This document shows, piece after piece, positions 1 through 7,600 of a stretch of 64,000 nucleotides of DNA. The DNA is from Verrucomicrobiia bacterium (GTDB lineage Bacteria; Verrucomicrobiota; Verrucomicrobiia; Limisphaerales; Pedosphaeraceae), in the NCBI GenBank assembly GCA_036268055.1, contig DATAUW010000018.1, forward strand, positions 247,062 through 311,061, in the 5' to 3' direction. The number at the start of each line of letters is the position of its first letter. Position 1 is the first letter of the stretch. The notes under the pieces were generated by a model that was not told the origin of the DNA, made no database searches, and saw nothing but the letters and a program-made list of their open reading frames with translations. The translations under genes and the position numbers were made by a program.

Positions 1-2
1 GC

Positions 3-479
3 GAACTGGCGCGCACGGTGGAAGCGTGGGACCAACCTTATGCCATTTCGCGCATGGCGACGTATCTAAACCAGCTTTTTTTGGGCATCCTCGACGCGCT
101 GTCCGAGCAGCAGAAACAAGAAACGCCCGACCTGACTTCGCGGCAGCGCACGGTGGAATTATTTTTGCGGGAGGTCGAAAATAATCCGGCGACGGCCAGC
201 GAAACGTGGACCATCAACAGCATGGCGGAGCATTGCAGCATGGGCGTGACGGCGTTTTCCAAGTATTGCCGTGAACTGGTCAATTCGGGGCCGATGGAAT
301 TTTTGAATCGCTGCCGGCTTGACCGCGCGGCGAAACAGTTGCGCGAAAAGAACGGCCTTTCCATCACTGAGATCGCGCTCGCGTGCGGTTTCAACTCGAG
401 CCAATATTTTGCGACGCGTTTTCGCCAGCGCTTTCACGTTTCGCCGAGCCGGTTCGGAGAAGAGCCGCGGGAAAAATAA
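3..479 (+). CDS. AraC-family regulator, C-terminal part (5' cut by window edge)
   Basis: The reading frame is open from the first bases of the window, so this is the C-terminal part of a longer protein; the first in-frame start-like codon is GTG at 18 but need not be used. The last ~100 residues form an AraC/XylS double helix-turn-helix DNA-binding domain: a first helix-turn-helix around NSMAEHCSMGVTAFSKYCR, the linker with FLNRCRLDRAAKQL, and the second one with SITEIALACGFNSSQYF followed by the family hallmark FRQRFHVSPSRF. The effector domain lies outside the window, so the ligand is unknown. It would act as a cytoplasmic transcription factor. The facing gene is a PEP-CTERM protein on the other strand, and no operon partner is visible. 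Confidence 0.85.
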   Translation, partial: ELARTVEAWDQPYAISRMATYLNQLFLGILDALSEQQKQETPDLTSRQRTVELFLREVENNPATASETWTINSMAEHCSMGVTAFSKYCRELVNSGPMEFLNRCRLDRAAKQLREKNGLSITEIALACGFNSSQYFATRFRQRFHVSPSRFGEEPREK

Positions 480-526
480 AGCGGCGCGATTCTTTCGAAC
501 TCGCGCCGCGATGGATGAAGATGACT

Positions 527-1231
527 CTAGCTGGCTCGGAATTTCCGGCGCGCGCCTGCAAATAGCGCTCCCGCGCCAATCGTCAACAACGCCACAGTTG
601 AAGGTTCAGGCGTGGGCGTGAGGTCACGGACTTGCAGGAGATTGAATTGGGCGGAGGGTATGGTTGCTCCGGGGGTCAGCGTCAGCGTCTCAGCGCCCGT
701 GCCATCGGCCACGAAGGTTCCGATAATGTCCTGTCCCGAGCCAGTGTCGTCGGAACCATAGGCCAAAGATGGCGAGGTGTCGGTGCCGCCGGAAAGGGTT
801 TCCGTGCGCGCGTTGACGGTGCTGTTGCGGCCGTCATTCACCCACAGTTGCACTTCATACGTATTTCCCGGGGTCATGCCGTTCCAACTGACGGTGTAAC
901 TTCCGGAGCTGTTCCCGAACGCGCCGGCGTTGAGGAGCAGGTTGTAATTATTGTCGGAAGTGGTAGGAGTTGCGAACGTGCCGTTGTTTCCGCCATTATC
1001 AAAATTGTCCGTCGCGCCGGACAGATCCGGAAAAGCCTGAAAGGTCACGCCGTTTACGGTTAAGCCACTGGACGCATCCCCATTAAAGGGCGCCCAGGAT
1101 CCAAAAAATGTTCCCGTCGTGCTGACGTCGGTTGGCCCGCTGATAAATGTGGGCGCTTGCCAGGTTATGTCGGCGGCGAATGCGGCGCCGGCCAAGCTGG
1201 CGACGGACGCGCAGAGAATCAGTTTTTTCAT
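527..1231 (-). CDS. PEP-CTERM sorting-domain exported protein
   Basis: A 234-residue exported protein. It starts with a signal peptide (MKKLILCASVASLAGAAFA, cleavage expected after AFA). Its body is rich in Gly, Thr, Ser and Asn and predicted mostly beta-strand. It ends in a PEP-CTERM signal: the motif PTPEPSTVALL, a hydrophobic segment (LLTIGAGALFAGA) and the basic tail RRKFRAS. In this family the tail is cut by an exosortase in the inner membrane and the protein is passed to the cell surface; no exosortase gene is in the window. The body has a WNGMTPGNTYEVQLWVND stretch resembling a beta-sandwich. It is not closely related to the five tandem PEP-CTERM genes near 25-28 kb. The function of the body is unknown. 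Confidence 0.85.
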   Translation of the reverse strand: MKKLILCASVASLAGAAFAADITWQAPTFISGPTDVSTTGTFFGSWAPFNGDASSGLTVNGVTFQAFPDLSGATDNFDNGGNNGTFATPTTSDNNYNLLLNAGAFGNSSGSYTVSWNGMTPGNTYEVQLWVNDGRNSTVNARTETLSGGTDTSPSLAYGSDDTGSGQDIIGTFVADGTGAETLTLTPGATIPSAQFNLLQVRDLTPTPEPSTVALLTIGAGALFAGARRKFRAS

Positions 1232-1404
1232 AGATGGTTTGAGTGAGGTTCTGAGGTTGAGGGTTTATGAGGGTACAGTTGTGTTCGCGAAATTACGTGG
1301 TGTCATAGCGCAAATGTATTCAATCTCGGCGCTGTAAAGCTTCTAATTTTCTTCAGCGAAGGATATTGAACACTATATACGCCGGCCGCGGAGAAGATGA
1401 AAAT

Positions 1405-2088
1405 TCAGTTGGATGCCGGGCTGGTGGCGCCAGAGACGCCCCGGGTGAAATCAACGCGTGGCACGAGGACGCCGGTGGATTGGGAACCACCGGAATTGCC
1501 ATTGCCGCTATTGCCGGAGGTATTGCCAAATGGAACGCCACCAACGCCTTGCAAGCCTTGTTGAAAGGTGTTTGGGTCAACGCGAAAGACTCGCAGGTCG
1601 GTCAATTCGCCGACACGGAAGACGACGCCGTAATCGCGAATGGAATACGTGATGTGCTGGTCCGCGCCGCGAGCGAGGCTGTCAATGGCGTCGCGCAGTG
1701 AAAGATGCGAGAGCGGCGGGTTGATCGTGATTTTAACGGACTTCAAGGCTTCCGCGCTCGCGCCTTCGATGACGAAATTCATTCCGCGGTGATCAGGATC
1801 GCGCGCCTTGGCGGTCTCGCGAAGTTGATTCAAGGCATCCTCGAAGGGCAGGGAGTTGAACTGCAACGATTCGATATTAATATGGTCCAGTCGTGCGCGC
1901 GTCATTTGTGAGGCGGACATTGGGGCTGGATTAATTTTGGGTGGGGAGTCTGAAAGGGCTTTAGGTTGTGCGGCGGTGGACTGTGCGTTCGTGAGGGAAT
2001 TGGTATCGCCGCCGAAAGTTGGGTGAAAGGGTAAAACGATTGCGACCGTTGAGAGGAGAAATAAAATCAGCAGGCGCTGGGAGTTCAT
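1405..2088 (-). CDS. Exported protein with secretin/TonB N-terminal short (STN)-like domain
   Basis: A 227-residue protein with an N-terminal signal peptide (MNSQRLLILFLLSTVAIVLP). The central part, roughly residues 65-160, reads like the STN-type fold found at the N-terminus of secretins and TonB receptors: LPFEDALNQLRETA, then NFVIEGA, then VKITINPPLSHLSLRDAIDSLAR, then ITYSIRDYGVVFRV. The C-terminus is a low-complexity Gly/Asn/Ser stretch (GNTSGNSGNGNSGGSQ), and no secretin pore domain follows. Such short STN proteins are frequent in Verrucomicrobia, and their role is unclear. It probably sits in the periplasm. There is no operon partner; the 395-bp stretch upstream holds no gene. Confidence 0.7.
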   Translation of the reverse strand: MNSQRLLILFLLSTVAIVLPFHPTFGGDTNSLTNAQSTAAQPKALSDSPPKINPAPMSASQMTRARLDHINIESLQFNSLPFEDALNQLRETAKARDPDHRGMNFVIEGASAEALKSVKITINPPLSHLSLRDAIDSLARGADQHITYSIRDYGVVFRVGELTDLRVFRVDPNTFQQGLQGVGGVPFGNTSGNSGNGNSGGSQSTGVLVPRVDFTRGVSGATSPASN

Positions 2089-2517
2089 GGCGCGGTAACG
2101 TGAGGCAAACTTACGGCATGATTTGTAATGGGCAAAGAAAATAAGCGGCGATGAAACGAACGAATGGGACTGATGGGACCGATATTGCGCGGAGGTGGTT
2201 TTATAGAGTAAGGATGAGGTTTGTGGGGCGTGGTTCCAGGAAGCGGGCTTGCCTCGCTGCGCTCGGGATAGTGGATTTAGATGGGGCGCGATTTCCTCCC
2301 CCGGCTGAAGCCGGGGGTTAATGAGAAGCGGTGGGGTTGGAGGGCTCTGGACAGGGCGCGGGGCATGGAAAGTTTTTCGTGAAGAGACGGGTGAAAGAGA
2401 GGGAAGAACGCCAGGCGGAATCGAAGTTGCAGAGAGTTCTATTTGTATTGAAGAGCTGAACTTCGTTGGAGACGAACACGCCGTTTGGATTTGAGGGACG
2501 CTGGGGAGGCTGTTACA
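2089..2517. other. Gene-free stretch with one strong hairpin
   Basis: No convincing coding frame. It separates the divergent STN-protein and ribD genes, so it must carry both promoters. The clearest structure is a perfect 8-bp stem with a 4-nt loop (CCCCCGGC TGAA GCCGGGGG, 2298-2317), which has the look of a dispersed palindromic repeat. I looked for the conserved boxes of an FMN riboswitch ahead of ribD and did not find them. Confidence 0.6.
2298..2317. repeat. REP-like perfect hairpin
   Basis: CCCCCGGC-TGAA-GCCGGGGG forms an 8-bp GC-only stem. No T-run follows on either strand, so it is more likely a repetitive palindromic element than a terminator. Confidence 0.5.
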
Positions 2518-2526
2518 TTGGGCGTG

Positions 2527-3645
2527 ATGACGGATGGTGAATTCATGAAAATGGCCTTGCGGCTGGCGCGGCGCGCGTACGGGCGGACGTCACCGAACCC
2601 GATGGTGGGCGCGGTGCTGGTTAAGCGCGGGCGCGTGATCGGGCGGGGGTGGCATCATCGCGCCGGACGGCCGCATGCGGAAATTGAAGCGTTGCGTGAT
2701 GCTCAGTCGAATGGCGCGAGCGCGAACGGGGCCACGCTTTATGTCACGCTGGAGCCGTGTTGCACGCATGGGCGGACGCCGCCGTGCACGGAGGCGATCA
2801 TCGCGGCGGGAATTAAAAAAATTGTGGTGGCGACGATTGATCCGAATCCGGCGCATGCGGGACGGGCATTTAATATTTTGGGGCGAGCAGGAATCGAAGT
2901 GGTGGAGGGTGTTCGCGCGGAGGAAGCTGAGAAGTTGAACGAGGCGTTCAATCATTGGATCGTGCAGCACACGCCGTTCGTCACGGTCAAGGCGGCGATG
3001 ACATTGGATGGAAAAATCGCGACAGTGGGCGGGGAATCGAAATGGATCACGGGCGAAAAGGCGCGCGGGCAGGGGATGAAATTGCGGCGGGGCGCGGATG
3101 GAATTTTGGTGGGGATCAATACGGTGCTCGCGGACGATCCGAATTTGACCGTGCGAACGCCCGGCAGTGCGAAGGTGAAGCCGGACGATTCGCCGCGAAG
3201 GTTTGTTTTGGATTCACAAGCGCGAACGCCTTTGGTTGCACGCGTAGTGACGGACGAATTTGCGGATCTGACCACCATCGTCGTCGGACCGAGTGCTCCC
3301 AAGAAGCGCGTGACAGCGTTGGCGAAGCGAGTGAGCGTGATGATTGCGCCGGAAAAAAAAGGGCGAATAGATTTGGGCTGGCTGATGCAGCGGCTGGGCG
3401 AGGAGGAAGTCACGAGCGTGCTGGTTGAAGGCGGCGGAGAAGTGAACGCGGCGTTTCTGCTCGGCGGGCTGGCGCAACGCGTGGCATTTTTTTATGCGCC
3501 GAAGATTTTGGGTGGACGTAATGCGCGCAAAAGTGTGAGCGGGGCGGGCGTCAATGTATTGGAGAAAGCCGTGCAGTTGCGCGAGGTCCAATGGAAATGG
3601 CTGGGCCCGGATTTATGGTTGAACGCGCGGGTCGTGGGAAAATAA
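2527..3645 (+). CDS. ribD: Riboflavin biosynthesis bifunctional deaminase/reductase RibD
   Basis: Catalyses two early riboflavin steps: deamination of 2,5-diamino-6-ribosylamino-pyrimidinone phosphate, then NADPH-dependent reduction of the ribosyl side chain. The N-terminal ~145 residues are a cytidine-deaminase-type zinc domain with the ligands in HAEIEAL and PCCTHGRTPPC. The C-terminal ~215 residues are the RibD_C reductase fold (VTVKAAMTLDGKIAT, GADGILVGINTVLADDP, VLVEGGGEVNAAFL). The start was set at the ATG giving MTDGEFMKMALRLA, which matches the usual RibD N-terminus. TTG 2518 and GTG 2524 are in frame, and TTG 2518 sits 8 nt after a GGGGAGG, so translation may begin three codons earlier. 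It forms an operon with ribE, 4 nt downstream. Confidence 0.95.
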   Translation: MTDGEFMKMALRLARRAYGRTSPNPMVGAVLVKRGRVIGRGWHHRAGRPHAEIEALRDAQSNGASANGATLYVTLEPCCTHGRTPPCTEAIIAAGIKKIVVATIDPNPAHAGRAFNILGRAGIEVVEGVRAEEAEKLNEAFNHWIVQHTPFVTVKAAMTLDGKIATVGGESKWITGEKARGQGMKLRRGADGILVGINTVLADDPNLTVRTPGSAKVKPDDSPRRFVLDSQARTPLVARVVTDEFADLTTIVVGPSAPKKRVTALAKRVSVMIAPEKKGRIDLGWLMQRLGEEEVTSVLVEGGGEVNAAFLLGGLAQRVAFFYAPKILGGRNARKSVSGAGVNVLEKAVQLREVQWKWLGPDLWLNARVVGK

Positions 3646-3649
3646 AATT

Positions 3650-4282
3650 ATGTTTACCGGAATTGTCGAAGAAACGGGGACGGTGGAGAAGATCAAGGCG
3701 ACTTCGAAGTCCATTGAGTTGACGGTGCGCGCGAAAATCTGCGGGCGGGGTTTGAAACTCGGCGACAGCCTGGCGGTGAATGGCTGCTGTCTCACGGTGG
3801 TGAAGCTGACGCCGCGCGCGGGCGCGAAATTAATCCAACTCGATTTGCTCAAGGAAACCTGGGAGCGGACGAACCTGCAATTCGCGCGCGCCGGTTCGCT
3901 GGTGAATTTGGAACGGTCGTTGGAAGTCGGGGCGCGTTTGGGCGGGCATTTCGTGACGGGTCATATTGATGGCACGGGAAAAATTACGCGCTGGGAGCGG
4001 GCAGGGCAGGATCATGTGCTGGAGATCAGCGCGCCGCCGGAGGTGATGCAGTATCTCGTTTTCAAGGGCTCGATCACGGTGGATGGCATCAGCCTGACGG
4101 TGGCGGTGGTGCGGCGAAAAAGTTTTCGCGTATGGATCATTCCGCATACCCACGCGGTAACGGCGTTGCGCGAGCGCGCGGTGGGCGACGCCGTGAACCT
4201 CGAGGCGGATATTTTGGGAAAGTATGTCCGGCAATTCGTGGCGGCGATGCCGCGCGGCGTCACTTCGTCCCGGAAGGGATGA
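3650..4282 (+). CDS. ribE: Riboflavin synthase, alpha chain
   Basis: Makes riboflavin by dismutation of two 6,7-dimethyl-8-ribityllumazine molecules. The 210-residue length fits the family. Two tandem lumazine-binding beta-barrels are visible: the first begins with the invariant MFTGIVEETGTV and contains LAVNGCCLTV; the second begins near GGHFVTGHIDGTGKI and contains ITVDGISLTV. It follows ribD by 4 nt, so the two are co-transcribed. The lumazine synthase (ribH) and ribBA genes are not in this window. Its 3' end overlaps by 23 bp the end of the convergent lipoprotein gene on the other strand. Confidence 0.96.
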   Translation: MFTGIVEETGTVEKIKATSKSIELTVRAKICGRGLKLGDSLAVNGCCLTVVKLTPRAGAKLIQLDLLKETWERTNLQFARAGSLVNLERSLEVGARLGGHFVTGHIDGTGKITRWERAGQDHVLEISAPPEVMQYLVFKGSITVDGISLTVAVVRRKSFRVWIIPHTHAVTALRERAVGDAVNLEADILGKYVRQFVAAMPRGVTSSRKG

Positions 4283-4523
4283 ACTTGCCAGTGCCGGAAT
4301 CGGTGTCAATGGATTGCGGGGAAACTTCGGTGACGCGCCCGGCGGGCACGGCGTTCTGCTTGCCGCTGGCATCGGTAAAGATCCAGGCGCTGCGGTCCTT
4401 GTCGAGATGCGGCCGACCCTTGGCGGTGATGACCTCGCCGTTATTGAGACGAATATCGTAGCGGGTGCGGCATCCGGCGCAGACGATGGCGGCGAAGAGG
4501 AGGACGACAAAAAAGTTTTTCAT
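4260..4523 (-). CDS. Small YgdI/YgdR-like lipoprotein
   Basis: An 87-residue lipoprotein. The signal peptide MKNFFVVLLFAAIVCAGC ends in a lipobox (VCAGC) whose cysteine would be lipidated. The mature part, RYDIRLNNGEVITAKGRPHLDKD and then WIFTDASGKQNAVPAGRVTEV, resembles the SH3-like beta-barrel of the enterobacterial YgdI/YgdR family (DUF903), which are envelope lipoproteins of unknown function. The C-terminal coding end overlaps the ribE end by 23 bp, tail to tail. Confidence 0.8.
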   Translation of the reverse strand: MKNFFVVLLFAAIVCAGCRTRYDIRLNNGEVITAKGRPHLDKDRSAWIFTDASGKQNAVPAGRVTEVSPQSIDTDSGTGKFIPSGTK

Positions 4524-4671
4524 AGGAACGGAGATGGTTGCCTTGGTTTGCTTGACGCGGTTGACTGAGGCGATGATAGAACGTCTGCGGGCGATTGCAA
4601 GCAGGGTTTGGTTGCTCGCGGTTTATTTTATGTTACGGCTCGCGGGTACGCGCGCCCCCCATTCAAATAAG

Positions 4672-7600
4672 TTAATGGGTGATGACGCGGAAATAGTATT
4701 GTGAGGTTCCGTTGATGGCGTTGGTGGCGCTGAGGAAATGGTTGGTGGCGTTGATCGCTGCGCCGAGGTTTGCCCAATTCACCGGCGCAATGGTCGCAGT
4801 GGATTGCAGTTGGTAGCTGTGACCGGGAATAGCGCTCCAAGTGAATTGGAATGTGCCATTGGTGACTATGGTCGAAACAAATTGTGGTGGCGCCAGCACG
4901 TTCAGCAACACCGCCAGACTGGTGGTTGCGCCGAGGGAATTTGCGACCTGCACTGAGTAGTAGCCGGTGTCATTGGTCGTCACGTTGGAAAGGGTCAGGA
5001 CGCGGGTGAACGAGCCGGAAACATTTCCGCCATCGGCGAGGCTATTGGAATTGAGGAGCCAGTGGTAATTGAGCGTTGGAGCGCCAAAAGCGGCGGCGCT
5101 AAAACTCACGGTGGGTCCCGGGAAGAGGGTTTGTGCCACGGGTTGCGCGGTGATGACGGGCGCGCCGGTGGGGCTCAACCGGAATATCGTGCCGCCGCCG
5201 CCGGGACCACCGCTACTGGTGGTTCCATAAAGATTGCCATCGGAGCCGAAAGTAAGGGGCATTTCGGGATGAGAGCCTTCATCAATGCCATCGAAACTCA
5301 CCAGCGACACCGGGACCGGAATGGGGACGGCGCTGGGCGAAATGCGGAAGATGGTGCCGTTGTTGCCGTTGGTGCCGCCCTGTTCGCAGGTGCCGTAGAA
5401 GTTGCCGTCGTTGCCGGCGGTGAGCCCAGCGGCGGGATAGTGGCCATCGAAGCTGTTCTGGGTATAGAGCAGTGTGAACACCCCATTGGTCGTCAGGTTG
5501 AAAACGATTCCATAAAATTGGAATCGTCCAAGCATTGTGCTGTGCCGGGTGGTGCCGTAGAAAGTGCCGTCGGCGCCCAGCAAAAGGTCATTTGGCGCGC
5601 TGCCGTCATTTCCTCCGGTGAAGGAATAGATGGTGGAGAAAACGCCGTTGGTCGTGAGCCGGAAGACGCTGCCCATGGAATTGGCCCCGCCGAATTGGGT
5701 CACGCCGTAGAGACGGCCATCGGGACCGAAGATCAAACTGTTGGTCGGGGCGGCGCTGTCAATTCCGTTGGTGAAGGAATAGATATTCGTAAGTTCTCCA
5801 TCCGGTGTGACGCGGAATATATTTCCGAGCCCGGCATCACCGCCGTTTTGCGTCGAGCCGTAGAAATTTCCGCCGGCATCGCGGACGAGCGGCGCGATGG
5901 GGTTATAACCATCCACGCCGCCGGTGAAGGAATAGAGGTTCGTGAACGTGCCATCCGGGGTCACGCTAAAAACATTTCCGACGGCATTGGTTCCGCCGAA
6001 TTCAGTGGTTCCGTAATAATTTCCATCCAAGCCTTGCACCACGCCGCCGGACGGGCCGAAGCCGCCGTCCAAACCAAAGGAAGCGATGTTCGTTACCGTG
6101 CCGTCCATGCCGACGCGATAGACGGCGCCCCGGCGAGAGGCACCGCCGAATTGAGTTGTGCCGTAAAGATTCCCGTCACTGCCCAGCGTCATGCGGCTGG
6201 GTTTGGAGCCATCGTTGCCGCCGGCATAGAAACGCAAGCCGGTAAAGAGTGTGCCGGGGGCCGAAACGGGAATGACGGTGAGCGAGCCGTTGGAACTGAC
6301 CGCAGCGCCGAGCGCGTTGGATACGAGAATGGAATAATTTCCGTTATTGGCTTCGGTGACGTTGGTGATGGTGAGATTGGACGACAGCACGCCGGAGATG
6401 TTTCCGGCATTGGTGAGGTTGAGGCCGTTCCGCTGCCACTGGTAGGTGATGGGTTGATTGCCGGAAACGGCGATGGAGAAATTCGCGGTGGCGCCCGGGG
6501 TAAGGGTAAGGTTGGTGGGTTGCAACAGAAATTTAAGAGGCTGATCCAACACTGTGAGAAAAGCACCGTGGCTATTGGTTTTATTCAGGGCATTCTGAAT
6601 GGTCACATAATAAGCCGCGGAACTGTCGGGGGTAATATCTTTCAACGTCAGGGTGGGCGTGGCCGAACCGGAAACCGTCGGGCCATCCGACAATCTCGCG
6701 CCATTCTCGTACCATTGATAAGTCAGCGGCGGACTGGCAAAGGTGGACACACTAAAGATCACGGTTGAACCGATGAAGGCGGATGTGCTTTGGGGCTGGG
6801 TGACGAATTGCGGCGGCGACTGGACGCTGAACACGAAGATCGCCCCGTGACCACTGGAACCGCCATTCGGTGTGGTGCCGTAAAGATTACCATCGGTTCC
6901 CTGGGTCAGCGCTGCCTGCGGGTTGGCGCCGTTGAAGCCGTCGAACTGCGCGATGGTGGTCAAAGTGAAATCCGGCGCGAGGCGGAATAATGTGCCGTCG
7001 CCATAAACACCGCCGTAAGGAGTGGAGCCGTAGAAATTTCCATCGGCTGCGAGGAGAAGCGGGGCGGCCGGTTGCGCGCCATCGCTGCCGCCGGTAAAGG
7101 AATAGAGATTCAGGATCGCGCCACCGGGGGACATTTCAAACAGGACGCCGTTGGTCTGGCTGCCGCCGTTGGCAGTGACGCCGTAGAAATTTCCGTTAAC
7201 TCCCTGAACAACTCCCCCGTACGGATTCGCGCCGTTGGTTTCAGCGAAAGAAAGCAGGCTGGTGAAAATCCCATTGGTGCTGATTTTGAAAACCGTGCCG
7301 AGATTGAAAGTTCCGCCGGCGAAAGTCGTGCCATATAAACTGCCGTCACTGGCGACGGTCACGGCGGCGTGGAGCAGCGCGCCATTGGCATCATTGGTGA
7401 AAGAACGAATGGTGGTGATTGAGCCGCCGGGTGAGACGCGATAGACGCTGCCGAAGGAGGAGGGGCTGCCCTGGTAAGTCGTGCCATAAAAATTGCCATC
7501 AGAACCCGTCGCCAGTTTGCTGAAGGGAAGGTCGCCATCGGTCATGTTGAAGGACGTTATCGTTGTGAAATTGCCATTGGTATCCGTCTCGAAGAGTGTG

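Noticed and set aside
2089..2526. Possible FMN riboswitch ahead of ribD
   Set aside because: The conserved RFN boxes were not found; the only strong structure is a simple GC hairpin of the REP type.
5062..6768. 568-codon plus-strand frame inside the S53 protease gene
   Set aside because: It mirrors the repetitive GloVer coding on the other strand, giving an artificial Gly/Ala/Glu-rich repeat protein. The minus-strand protein has a signal peptide, catalytic motifs and a clear start.
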